Assembly: GCA_032622095.1 (NCBI GenBank)
Contig: CP136064.1
Location: 182,758,209 to 182,822,208 of the forward strand
Direction: 5' to 3'
Length of the DNA: 64,000 bases
Source: Siphonodentalium dalli
Lineage: Eukaryota > Mollusca > Scaphopoda > Gadilida > Siphonodentaliidae
Both the position numbers and the translations under genes were made by a program. Shown here one piece after another: positions 40,474 to 50,305 of this stretch. Positions within the stretch are counted from its first letter, which is position 1; the number at the start of each line of letters is the position of its first letter. The notes beneath the pieces are model-generated. The model ran no database searches. It saw only the letters and a program-made list of their open reading frames with translations, and was not told the DNA's origin.

Positions 40474-40739
40474 AGGTGCACATTGGAAGAACAAATCAAA
40501 CAATTCATACTTACAGCAGGCGAACATACCTCGCGGTACTAAAGGTAAGTCAATGCTCTACCAAATACGCTTCAGGAATACGTTCATACACTGGCAAATT
40601 GTGCCTGTATTTGAATGTACAATTCGTTTCAGATGCGATGATATTTATCAGCAATTAAAAGACATTCCGCATAGAGCGGTCTGAATAGAACATCTTTCAT
40701 GAGCAGCCAAAAAGTTGTTATTTTTTAAATGAAGGATAT

Positions 40740-41093
40740 TAATACTGGCCCCAGCCTATGACCCCGTAGGATTTTCTCGCTCTAGAGCAGACTTTATATA
40801 AGTTATGTACCTTGGGTCAAGGGCTTCCAAAAAAATTTGGGTAGACTTCGTCAAATGGTTCTCCCGTCTCCATGGCAACCGTTTACAAAATGGCTGCCAA
40901 ATGTATTATTTTCACATCAGAAAGTTGATAAATGGTGATTCCAGTCACATGATTTTGTCTCATTTAATTAAATATACATGTTTATGCACTGTATTACATA
41001 TGAACTGACTGGTCATCATCATAACTGGCATTTTGTGGTATATTTGGTGAATATAACTGTTGCCATGGTGACTGGTGTATGCCTAAATATATA
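40740..41093 (+). repeat. Left terminal inverted repeat of the Academ element
   Basis: These 354 bp match the reverse complement of 49509-49862 with about ten differences, all in the inner part. Two X-box-like palindromes lie within it: GTCTCCATGGCAAC at 40866-40879 and GTTGCCATGGTGAC at 41059-41072. Confidence 0.92.
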
Positions 41094-41207
41094 ATATACC
41101 CCTTTCTATATGATTCTCTGCATCATTTTCAGCATTATAAGTTGTGAAATGTTACCCAGCGTGAGACATCTCAACTATCTACATATTTTGGTTGAGAGTT
41201 GGCACTG

Positions 41208-41233
41208 TGACGTCGTGATGACATCATGACGTC
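41208..41233. promoter_or_regulatory. CRE-like near-palindrome upstream of the transposase
   Basis: TGACGTC occurs at 41208-41214 and again at 41227-41233, flanking TGATGACATCA, so the block is almost its own reverse complement. TGACGTCA-type sites bind ATF/CREB-family factors in animals. Its place between the TIR and the transposase gene fits a promoter role, which is inferred. Confidence 0.4.
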
Positions 41234-41696
41234 GCGACACTGCTAACAACTGAATTTCAACTTGTTCAACCAGTATTCCAATATTACTGAAAAAAAATTC
41301 TTACACTGCATGATTGGTTGCGTACAAAAGATAAAAGTTTTCACATATATGAAGAAACCGGTGTGCTGAAATAAATTGTGAGTATATTATCTACCACATT
41401 GGGATATCTGTGTAGTCAGATTCATATTCATACGGTTTATCAATATGATCATATGGCCATTACTCGGCATTAGCTTATTGGCCTCAATTTCCTGTCGCAT
41501 AACGGTAACCGCATGTCAACCACGAAGATAATGCAAAACGTAACCTCAAATAATTAAACAAATATTATTTGTTCACTTTTTAACTAGAATTCATGGCATT
41601 TAATGGTGTGGTTTGTGATATATTTATGTTTATAAGATAGAGCTGAAGTTTGAGTAAATTTGTAAGTTAAATTATGTAATATGTTGTCACATTTAG

Positions 41697-42055
41697 CATG
41701 CATGGTTGTATAATTATGTTGGGCTGTGGCTGGGGCAAGTGAACTGGCCAGCGCCTAGGGAGGGGAAGTGCTGCCCAAATTTGAGATTGGTTGATGTGAT
41801 ACATTGTTAATGTTTGCATGTAAATAGTTATGTTTGGGTTGGGTGGGGTAATTGAACTGGCCAGCGCCTTGGGAGGGGAAGTGCTGCTCAAATTTTGAAT
41901 TTGGTTGATGTGATACATTTGTTTATTTTGCATGTAAATATTTGTTTGGCTATTGGTGAGGCAATTGAACAGACCAGAGCCTGGGGAGGAGTAGGCTCTT
42001 GCCCAAATTTTGAATTCGGATAATTATTGTGGTATGTTTATTAATTTTACATGGC
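41697..42055 (+). repeat. Three tandem repeats of about 120 bp inside the transposon
   Basis: Three diverged units (about 41697-41814, 41815-41934 and 41935-42055) share an AACTGGCCAGCGCC-like core, GGGAGGGGAAGTGCTG and TTGATGTGATACATT. No coding role is seen; a minus-strand open frame here simply reads the repeats. Confidence 0.75.
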
Positions 42056-42174
42056 AGTCTGTTAACATAACATCTGTTTCAGATCTGGATTGATGCTGCA
42101 GATTGCATGTCGCATAGCGTGAACCTGATTTTATCTATTGGTTAGAGATTGCCGGGGACTGTGCTGTACCCCAT

Positions 42175-42935
42175 CTACGTAAAATGGAGGTATGTTTATA
42201 CAGAGCATGGCTTGCAAAATGGCAAAAGAAACACCACCACCCCTCACCCGAGGGGGTCGAAATGGGGTATGGACCATTTTCGAGAACGGTTAGGCAGTAT
42301 GACAGTATGTGTGCCAGTATGACAGTATGTGTGGGTGGTCCGCCCTCAAATACCACATAGAAACACCCCCATTCCCACCCTCAACCAGGGTGGTAATGAT
42401 GGACCCCGGGGTGAGGGATGGGGTGTTTCTATGGGGATTTGGGGCGCTCCCCATCGTCCATACCTCATTTTCACCCCCGAGAGATGGTACCCCCCGGGGT
42501 GAGGGGGTTTCTAGTGGTATTTGGGCGCGACACCCATCCGTGCAGTAAAATTGACCAAAAGAAACATTATTGCAAATAAGGAATAAAATGATCCATACCC
42601 CATTTTCACCCCATCGGGGTGGTACCCCCAGGTTTGAGGGTGGGGTGTTTCTATCGGGTATTTGGAGCGGGCCACCAACTCATTTAGCCAAAATCCTTAC
42701 CGGTCTCGAAAATGGGGCGGGCCACACACACATACCACCAATCGACCGAAATCCTTGCCGTTCTCGAAAATGGTCCATATCCCATGTTCGCCCCTCGGGA
42801 TGGTAACCCCCTACCCGCCCGGATGTCAGGGATGGGGTGTTTCTATGGGTTATTTGGGCCGGGCCACCCACCCATACACCAATTGTCCGCTGATCTTTGT
42901 ATCGCCAATTCACCACAAATAATTAGTGTTATTAT
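42175..42935. repeat. GC-rich complex minisatellite inside the transposon
   Basis: Blocks such as AAAATGGTCCATACCCC, GGGGTGTTTCTATGG and ATTTGGG recur in direct and inverted order. The stretch near 42245-42300 is largely the reverse complement of the stretch near 42765-42815. Base composition is far more GC-rich than its surroundings. Several short open frames on both strands read these repeats and I do not call them genes. It lies mostly inside the predicted transposase intron and may itself be a nested repeat. Confidence 0.65.
42184..42189 (+). other. Possible 2-codon first coding exon of the transposase
   Basis: ATGGAG is followed directly by the donor-like GTATGT at 42190. Joining it to the acceptor at 43632 continues the transposase frame in phase 0 and adds Met-Glu ahead of the conserved ORF, removing a 1,443-bp intron. 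It is a prediction from splice-site logic only. Confidence 0.4.
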
Positions 42936-43632
42936 CATAACTTTGTCACGCCAATAAAACCTAGTTTTAATTGAGATCGAATTCCAAAAACTAAAACTAC
43001 TGAGTTTATCACAAAGCTGGGTTTAACTACACTAAAACCTAGTTTAAATTAGAGTAAAACCAGGTCTAGAATAAAACCTAGTCTAAATTAGGGATGCCTA
43101 TTCGGACCAAGGTGTTTACATCCAATGGAATTATCAAAAGAAATTCGGGGGACTATAGAAATAAGCGGTGTACACCTCTCTGTCTGCCTGTCAGTCAGTG
43201 CATCCATTCGTCCCAAATGATTTCCAGATGATAACTTTAGTTTTAGTTATCCGATTATTTTCAAATTTCGTATGTGGATTACCTATATGAAAATATAGGA
43301 CAAGTTCTAATTTGGGTTCTGTTCACCAATGTTTGCAAGAGATATAGTCCTTGTTGACTTATAATCTGTTATTTTTCCGTGTCATAACTTTAGTTTTAGT
43401 TATCTTAATAAGTATATGATTGGTGTGTGTTTGGACATTTTCTTATTAAACTTACCTTTATTTTTTGGATGTATTGGGCTAGCATGACTAAAATAAAAAA
43501 AAATCAGGTGGATATGCATAATTTGAGTAACCCAATGGCGAAATTGGTTTATTAGGACGAATATTCAGATATCCATATATATAACCAAAATGCAACATGA
43601 TTTATTGTTTCTTATGTGTGTTCTTCTTTCAG
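42936..43632 (+). other. AT-rich remainder of the predicted transposase intron
   Basis: Near 42955-43090 the phrase AAAACCTAGTTTAA recurs about four times with variations. The rest to 43632 shows two similar TAACTTTAGTTTTAGTTATC blocks near 43232 and 43385. It ends with a strong acceptor (TTCTTCTTTCAG, AG at 43631-43632). Confidence 0.5.
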
Positions 43633-43650
43633 GACCTTGAAATTCATAAA

Positions 43651-46600
43651 ATGATGAACCTGGCTGCAACTCCCATGCTAAAAAGAATTGGACCCAGTGG
43701 GGATTGTGATAACACGTGTAGACTATGCGTTATATGTCAGAAGAAGGGGAAAACTCCATTGGTTTCGACAGATAACGGGCGAAAGCGACTGCACGATGCA
43801 GCTGAGATAAGGGATGATGACGTGTACAAGAGGTTGCGATGTTTGGACGGGTCAGACTTCTCATACCATCTTACCAACGAGTGCTACAAAACGTACACAC
43901 TTCGCAAAACGCTAGATAACATCACACTGAAGAAGTCCAGTGACGATAGTGAGGACTGTAGCAAAAATAACAAGGCACCGACCGACTTAAGTATGAAGTT
44001 AAGATCTGATGTTTTAGCACGGGCACCACCTTCTAGTGAGGAACACGTTACCAAACTGCCGTGTTTAATATGTGGAAATATTCAGCACAACAATGTTAAG
44101 GACAAATATCGTGTATGTGAAAGTCCAAGAGCACAGAAATTACTCGAAGCGGCTATATATTTTTCAGATGAGGTGTACACCAGGGTGGCTGACCTGGAAG
44201 AAGAGACGCATGTATTTGGCGCTGACTTGTTGTATCACAGCAATTGCATGTCAGCATATTTAATACGATTCAGTCGACGGAGTCAAGAGCCTTCCAACAA
44301 ATCTCCCAAGAGTAAGATTTTTGAACAGAAATTGGATTCACTAAAGACAATAATCAACAGAGGTTATGGCATAGCTTTATCTGATATACGGGACATGATG
44401 AATGCAGAGAACGAAAACTGTTTCTTTTCAAATCGAGAGATAAAGTTATTTATCATGAACTCAATGGGAGATGACGTTCAGTTCTGCCCATCAGAAAGGA
44501 AAAATGAGTCAATGATGGTTTTTCCAGGAGATCTGACAGCGACTGATATATTACAAAAGTTGCGGTCGGCTGAAATCATGAAGAATGCTGCAAAGACAAT
44601 TCGTGAAGAACTTTGTCAGTTTGATTTCTCTCTCGATGACAAGTTTTGTGATGCGACAGAATTGAAAGAATCATGGATGGATACAACAATGCCTGATGTG
44701 TTGGTAACATTCTTTGCCACACTATTTAATATGGACAAGGGATGCCTCCTCTCTCATCTCTATGACCATTCTGATACAGGAGAGGCATATGCAGATACCG
44801 ACGATACAGATTATTCTACATCACAGTTCGAAGGATCTGGGAATATTAAACACGAACGAACTGTATCTGCGTCAAGGCATGCACTCTGCATTCAAGCAGT
44901 ATTCCAGATGCTCTTCTATGGAATTCATCGAGGAAGAAAGAAAGCACCACTCCCTCTTCTGATGGCACATACAGTGTATGACAGATGTAAAAGTAGGGAG
45001 CTTATAACATCTATGAACAGGGTTGGAATGTGCGTCAGTTACAACGAGATAATGCGATGTCGCAAGAAACTCGCCCAATATGCAATTGCTTCATGCGAAA
45101 ACAATGACACTCCACTGCCAAGTCACTTTACAACAAGAGACTTCACCATCAGTGCGCTTGATAATTTTGATCATGAGGATAGATCAAGTTTATCTGGGAA
45201 GTCAAGCAATCACGATACTGTGCTTACCATGTTTCAACCGAAACCGGTGAAATTAAATTCAAAAGGCACGATTTCAGAAATGAACCTGCAACCAATAAGC
45301 ACTCATGTAAATAATCAGTTGCCTTGTCAGATGATTTCAGAGTATCAGCACCCAAAGACTAAACCAGACCTTCCAGATAACTTCAAAGTCGACAGGTGTC
45401 TACTAAATATGAAGGACACAACGATAGCTGAGAAAGAGATAGAATTCATTGTCAGTTTGATTAGAAATGGACCAGGTGATGGACGCTTTCATGGACCATC
45501 TTGGGCCGGTTGTCGTGCGCTGGTTTCCAACGCCAGGATCCCACTGATGCATGTTGGATTTCTGCCATATATCCCACATCCTGTAACATCGGCTGCAACC
45601 GTTTACACAGCATTGAATAACTTGCAGATAATGGGAAAGCAATTTCCACAGAGTGCCATGCCGGTATTCTGTGATGAAGACGTTTTCCGGACTGTTGTGG
45701 AGATAACAATGAACAGCCCAGATCGCTTTAAGGGTATAGTGCCTATGTTAGGTAGTTTTCATATGGCCAAGGTTGTTCAGCGATGCATCGGGAAATATCT
45801 TTCAGGAAGTGGCGCGGAAGAGGCCCTGGTGGAATGCGGGATATTCGGTGAAAAAACAGTAGCATCGGTGATGAGTGGTGGCCATTACGTCCGTTCCATG
45901 CGCGGCCTTATGATGATAGCAGATGCTATTGAAGCCATGAAGTGGGATGCATTCGGCGAAGGGAAAGCTCAAAATAATGTTGAGATGGCTCATGACATTC
46001 CACTACTTGAACAGTCATTTCAAGATAAAGATAACAGGACAGCAAAAGTTCTCATGTCAAAGCTGGTTAAGACATCAGAACAGTATCGTAAGGAATTTGA
46101 TGACTTTTCGATAGAATGCGCCGCGACATCGCAAATGTGTGAATATTGGGAGAACTTCCTCAGAATGGTGTCTAATCTTAAACGGTTGGTCGCTGCCGAC
46201 AGAGAAGGTGATTGGTTGAGACATTTGCAATCTGTTCAAGATTTGCTCCCTTTGTTCAAGGCAATGGACAGTATTAACTACCTACGATATGCTTCATGGT
46301 ATCTGGAGCGAATGAGGATGTTACCAACGTCAAATCCCGACATATACAAAAAAATTTGTGAGGGACATTTTGTTGTTAAAGAAAATTCAGGGTTGTTTAA
46401 TGGTGTTGCGCCTGACATGAAGCTTGAACAGACCATACAGCGTTCCCAGAAAAGCACGAACGGGATTATAGGACAAACAAGACAAGTCCAATACATTGCG
46501 GAATGGGAGCTTATTTACCACGAGGTATTGGCAATCAGCAATACATTTCGAAAGCTGACAAAGGCAGAGCTGGGATCCAGAGAGACTGTTTTGCACCATG

Positions 46601-48369
46601 AACTCGCTGGTGGAGTGTCTAACTTGTTGAATAAATCAGTTAAGAAGCTGTATGATGCTATGTGCCAAAAAGAGAATCCATACAGCCTAGTATCGAATGC
46701 TAATCTACATAATTTTATTACAGCCCAACTAGTTCCTGCTGATGACGCAGCTCAACTCCTATCTGTGTACACGATAGGAGAAACTGAATACTCCAAATTC
46801 AGAACAGAAAGGTTCGTGCAACGGAAAAAGAAGCTAACAGACACAATTCATCGCACAAACCTGCCGACAATAGAATACGCACTTCAACCGAGGGTTAAAT
46901 CGCCACAAACCCACATCAAAATATCACCTAAAGAACTCAGTGTTGCACATAGAATAATCGAAATGGCAATGAAGCGTGGTCTCCAATACCAAGATATATT
47001 TAAATATGATTTAATTAGTTCATCCACATTATTTGATGGCGACTTTACAAAGAAACCAAACAAAAGTACTTTGGTGACGGAATTGGAGAAAGAGCTAAAT
47101 GCAACAGACTACATATTCTCAAAAGAGTCTACTTTGCCAACTGGAATAGTTGTGGACTTTATGTCAACAATTAGACGATTACCAGCAAAACTTATGTCAA
47201 CATTTGGAGACTTGTTCACCTCAATCTTGAAAACTACACAAGAAACTTGCAGGTCGGATCAAATTGACTTTGTCTTCGACAGCTACCTAGATTCATCGGT
47301 GAAGAATGGTGAACGAGAACGCCGATCCACACACGAGCCACTTGAATTCACGGGTATTGAATCTGACACACCAGTTCCTAGACAACAGCTTGAGAGGTTT
47401 TGGGCATCTAACAACAACAAGAAAGCGCGTCAAAAGGCAGCAAAGCGTCATCTTATCACGAACGTCTTATCGAACAAAACAGCTGTGATTTTTAGTGGTC
47501 ATATTGAGGAATCGAAGCTTGTGGAGGCAGTGGAAGTAATGGCAGACACTGTGCAGACTGTTCCTGTTCTGACTAGTGGAGCAGAAGAAGCCGATGCCCG
47601 AGTGGTTCCACATATCATGCATGCAGTGAAAAAAGGACTGAAGCGCATCGTAGTCCTGGCAAATGATACTGATGTTGTTGCAATTTTATTGTACTATATA
47701 AATGTTTTCTTCAATTCTGGTTTGGAGGAACTCTGGATTCGTTATGGTGGCAGTGCTGAAAAGGACAGGTTCATTCCACTTCACACCTTGGGGATGAAAC
47801 TAGGAATTGAGACATGCTCAGTAATAATTAAAGTCCATATACTTACTGGAAGCGACATCACAAGTAAAATAGGAACCAAACCATCTGCTCTCAAAAATGA
47901 TCCTGCAATGTTCCTTACCAGTTTCGCAGACGAATGCAGACCAAGTGAGCATTCCACTCAACAGGCAGAGCATTTTCTTACTAAAGTGCTGAAGGGTGTA
48001 AATGGTATTCGGACATTTGATGGATTGAGGTGTCACCTGTATACTAAGAATGCAAAACCATTAGAGGCGTTACCACCCACTTCTTATTCTCTACATGGAC
48101 ATATTTTGAGGTCGTTCTATGCTATTAGGCAACTAACTACTCTGCTGGACCCTGTAGGTGATACTCACCCACAACCTGAAGACCTTGGGTGGCAATCCGT
48201 TGATGGACTCCTTCTTCCACAAAAATTTGAACACAAACTACTAACAGATCTGACTGTGAAATGTGCATGCAAGGTTGTCTGTACACGTCGATGCTCATGC
48301 CGCAGACACAACGTCAACTGTACGAACTTCTGTGGTTGTTCTGCAACAGTTGCTTGTTCGAATATATGA
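43651..48369 (+). CDS. Academ-type transposase with XPG-like nuclease domain
   Basis: The open frame runs from 43597 and encodes 1,590 residues, but its first 12 codons overlap a strong splice acceptor, so the real start is probably Met19 (43651) or an upstream exon. Residue numbers follow the 43597 frame. Two N-terminal modules have zinc-ligand spacing: C37, C41, C44, C47, H91, C96; and C156, C159, H214, C217. A conserved central block (about 630-800) contains CDED (692-695) and GSFH (719-722), possible catalytic or structural residues. The XPG/FEN1-like part shows Asp1228 followed by a basic stretch, EEAD (1330-1333), NDTD (1356-1359) and GSD (1418-1420) before an Ile-Gly-x-Lys turn, matching the order of acidic motifs and hairpin in flap nucleases. 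Nine cysteines (1556-1587) form a CXC-like C terminus. No stop or frameshift breaks it, so the protein may be functional. Confidence 0.86.
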   Translation: MMNLAATPMLKRIGPSGDCDNTCRLCVICQKKGKTPLVSTDNGRKRLHDAAEIRDDDVYKRLRCLDGSDFSYHLTNECYKTYTLRKTLDNITLKKSSDDSEDCSKNNKAPTDLSMKLRSDVLARAPPSSEEHVTKLPCLICGNIQHNNVKDKYRVCESPRAQKLLEAAIYFSDEVYTRVADLEEETHVFGADLLYHSNCMSAYLIRFSRRSQEPSNKSPKSKIFEQKLDSLKTIINRGYGIALSDIRDMMNAENENCFFSNREIKLFIMNSMGDDVQFCPSERKNESMMVFPGDLTATDILQKLRSAEIMKNAAKTIREELCQFDFSLDDKFCDATELKESWMDTTMPDVLVTFFATLFNMDKGCLLSHLYDHSDTGEAYADTDDTDYSTSQFEGSGNIKHERTVSASRHALCIQAVFQMLFYGIHRGRKKAPLPLLMAHTVYDRCKSRELITSMNRVGMCVSYNEIMRCRKKLAQYAIASCENNDTPLPSHFTTRDFTISALDNFDHEDRSSLSGKSSNHDTVLTMFQPKPVKLNSKGTISEMNLQPISTHVNNQLPCQMISEYQHPKTKPDLPDNFKVDRCLLNMKDTTIAEKEIEFIVSLIRNGPGDGRFHGPSWAGCRALVSNARIPLMHVGFLPYIPHPVTSAATVYTALNNLQIMGKQFPQSAMPVFCDEDVFRTVVEITMNSPDRFKGIVPMLGSFHMAKVVQRCIGKYLSGSGAEEALVECGIFGEKTVASVMSGGHYVRSMRGLMMIADAIEAMKWDAFGEGKAQNNVEMAHDIPLLEQSFQDKDNRTAKVLMSKLVKTSEQYRKEFDDFSIECAATSQMCEYWENFLRMVSNLKRLVAADREGDWLRHLQSVQDLLPLFKAMDSINYLRYASWYLERMRMLPTSNPDIYKKICEGHFVVKENSGLFNGVAPDMKLEQTIQRSQKSTNGIIGQTRQVQYIAEWELIYHEVLAISNTFRKLTKAELGSRETVLHHELAGGVSNLLNKSVKKLYDAMCQKENPYSLVSNANLHNFITAQLVPADDAAQLLSVYTIGETEYSKFRTERFVQRKKKLTDTIHRTNLPTIEYALQPRVKSPQTHIKISPKELSVAHRIIEMAMKRGLQYQDIFKYDLISSSTLFDGDFTKKPNKSTLVTELEKELNATDYIFSKESTLPTGIVVDFMSTIRRLPAKLMSTFGDLFTSILKTTQETCRSDQIDFVFDSYLDSSVKNGERERRSTHEPLEFTGIESDTPVPRQQLERFWASNNNKKARQKAAKRHLITNVLSNKTAVIFSGHIEESKLVEAVEVMADTVQTVPVLTSGAEEADARVVPHIMHAVKKGLKRIVVLANDTDVVAILLYYINVFFNSGLEELWIRYGGSAEKDRFIPLHTLGMKLGIETCSVIIKVHILTGSDITSKIGTKPSALKNDPAMFLTSFADECRPSEHSTQQAEHFLTKVLKGVNGIRTFDGLRCHLYTKNAKPLEALPPTSYSLHGHILRSFYAIRQLTTLLDPVGDTHPQPEDLGWQSVDGLLLPQKFEHKLLTDLTVKCACKVVCTRRCSCRRHNVNCTNFCGCSATVACSNI

Positions 48370-49235
48370 GTAATATGTGGTAATATGATAATGTAGAGTC
48401 GATGTTATGTCGCAATTGCTAGCATATCCGTAGAAACTTACTGCCATATTTAGCTCAACTTGACGAAGTAAGCTATTGCCATAGGTTGGTATCCGTCGCC
48501 CGTGCATGCATGTGTATGACCGTCAACAATGTTATTAGAACGCGTTACAGATCGTACCATTGGTCGGATCATTATGAAATTTGACATGGCTATTGACATG
48601 TAGATGGGAACGAGTCATTAATTGGGGTCATTCGAAAAAATCAACCGCCATCTTGTTCATTTGGTCATCATGAAATTTTCCATGTACGTTGAAGTTGACA
48701 TGTATATATAGGAACGATATGTTTTGTGGTGAATCAATAAAAAAAACATGGCCACCGTCGACCATCTTGGTTTTCAGTATTAAACAATGAAATCCGTTAG
48801 CATCTGAACATTGCGCTTTTCTCAGTCGCTATCATTTAAAAAATACCATATCATATTAAAAAAATTCGGTAAAAAACAAAACGATGGCTCCACCGTATGG
48901 GTCACCCCGTATGAAGTTTGGCGACGATCAGATCTTTGAGAGATGTGACCTGTATTTTGTGCTAACGGATATTTTTGACGGATCTCGGACGACTGATGCC
49001 AACCCACAGCAATAGCTCTAACTTGACTGTCAAGTTGTGCTAAAATGGTTCAATTGGCATAGCAGGTTAATTTAAATTCCAAATTATTCAGTTTTTCAAC
49101 AAAATTCTATGGTTTGTCCCCAAAATCATGACCTATGTTCAAAGGCATTCACTGAAAAATGGTTTTAAAGATAACAAAATTTTACGAACATTTTGGAATA
49201 TGGCCCTGCTTGTTGAACATTTGCATTCAAAAATT
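48370..49235 (+). other. Right internal non-coding region of the transposon
   Basis: It holds the transposase 3' UTR and two loosely similar blocks near 48565 and 48665 that share CATNATGAAATTT and TTGACATGTA phrases. I see no gene. Confidence 0.55.
48736..48741 (+). terminator. Poly(A) signal of the transposase gene
   Basis: AATAAA lies 367 bp after the transposase stop codon and is followed by an A-run. In the host-gene sense it lies inside intron 1, so it could also end host transcripts early. Confidence 0.5.
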
Positions 49236-49453
49236 ATGACCAGTCAGTTCATATATAATACAGTGCATACATATGTCTATTTAATTAAATGAGACAAAAT
49301 CTTGTGACTGGAATCACCATTTACCGACTTTCTGATGTGAACATAATACATTTGGCAGCCATTTTGAAAACGGTTGCCATGGAGACGGAGAACCATTTGA
49401 CGATGTCTACCCAAATTTTTTTGGAAGCCCTTGACCCAAGGTACCTAACTTAT
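49236..49453 (+). repeat. Extra copy of the TIR inner block at the transposon's right end
   Basis: About 218 bp here match 49586-49803, offset by 350 bp in direct orientation. The copy ends before the outermost 50 or so bases of the terminus. It includes an X-box-like palindrome, GTTGCCATGGAGAC, at 49373-49386. The left end has no second copy, so the element is asymmetric. Confidence 0.85.
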
Positions 49454-49508
49454 GTGTTAATGGGTTTGTCGATACGGAACTTGTGCTACCACAGAAGGAT
49501 AGAGAGGC

Positions 49509-49862
49509 TATATATTTAGGCACACACCAGTCACCATGGCAACAGTTATATTCACCAAATATACCACAAAATGCGAGTTATGATGACGACCAGTCAGTTC
49601 ATATATAACACAGTGCATAAACATGTCTATTTAATTAAATGAGACAAAATCTTGTGACTGGAATCACCATTTATCGACTTTCTGATGTGAAAATAATACA
49701 TTTGGCAGCCATTTTGAAAACGGTTGCTATGGAGACGGGAGAACCATTTGACGAAGTCTACCCAAATTTTTTTGGAAGCCCTTGACCCAAGGTACATAAC
49801 TTATATAAAGTCTGCTCTAGAGCGAGAAAATCCTACGGGGTCATAGGCTGGGGCCAGTATTA
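49509..49862 (-). repeat. Right terminal inverted repeat of the Academ element
   Basis: This is the reverse-complement partner of 40740-41093. It contains X-box-like palindromes at 49530-49543 (GTCACCATGGCAAC) and 49723-49736 (GTTGCTATGGAGAC). Confidence 0.92.
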
Positions 49863-50305
49863 TATGCTAGATCGACAAATACATGTAAGAGTGTTCTCAT
49901 CCTGTAAAATTTGTTCGGAATTTTAAAGGGACATCACCCACTTTAATCTTGAAATAAAGAGCGCTCTCTCGTGACTGTGCGTACAGTTAAAAAAAGACCC
50001 GATAAACCTCTGTCGCTTTGTCCTGTCGTTTCAAAAAATTATACGAAGTGGTTATATAAATATTTCATTCATCTGCCTGCGTATGGCTATGTTATCCGCC
50101 AGAAAGTTGACCATAGCTAGCAAATTGAACATAGTTATTTTTTTTGCATCTGTCACGTCCCGGGGTCACAACAATTATGTGTGCACACGCCATACTTAGG
50201 CATATGTACCCTTTAAATACTCTTGAAAGACTAACACTGAAATACCACACGATTTGGTGATACATGTAGTATACTCATTTCGAAATTTTATTTTTCAGAG
50301 AAATA

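Larger units (their letters stand above)
41094..42183 (+). other. Left internal non-coding region of the transposon
   Basis: No gene is seen. The region includes a near-palindrome with CRE-like sites (41208-41233), AT-rich sequence and three tandem 120-bp repeats. A T-rich acceptor-like site ending CAG at 42080-42082 could begin a short exon that ends at the donor at 42190. Confidence 0.5.
40740..49862 (+). mobile_element. Complete Academ-superfamily DNA transposon (9.1 kb)
   Basis: The element is flanked by a 3-bp TAT duplication (40737-40739 and 49863-49865); units without it read GGATATGCT at this point. Its termini start TAATACTGGCC and form 354-bp inverted repeats, identical over about the first 130 bp. 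It encodes a single long transposase with an XPG/FEN1-like nuclease domain. Academ elements are known for large transposases with an XPG-like domain and 3-4 bp target duplications, which fits. Inside are three tandem 120-bp repeats, a GC-rich minisatellite, an intron-like 5' part, a poly(A) signal and a duplicated subterminal block at the right end. It lies in intron 1 of the unit 6 host gene, in the same orientation. The intact ORF and well-matched termini suggest recent insertion and possible activity. Confidence 0.85.

Noticed and set aside
42135-42957. Several short open frames on both strands in the GC-rich part of the transposon
   Set aside because: They are readings of a minisatellite in different frames and lie mostly in the predicted transposase intron.
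43651-48369. KDZ/Zisupton transposase, suggested by the cysteine-rich modules
   Set aside because: Those families have longer target duplications, and the flap-nuclease-like motif order here fits Academ better.
40737-49865. piggyBac- or Kolobok-type insertion with TTAA duplication
   Set aside because: TTAA appears only at the left junction; the right junction is TTAT. The empty sites in sister units show the duplication is TAT.
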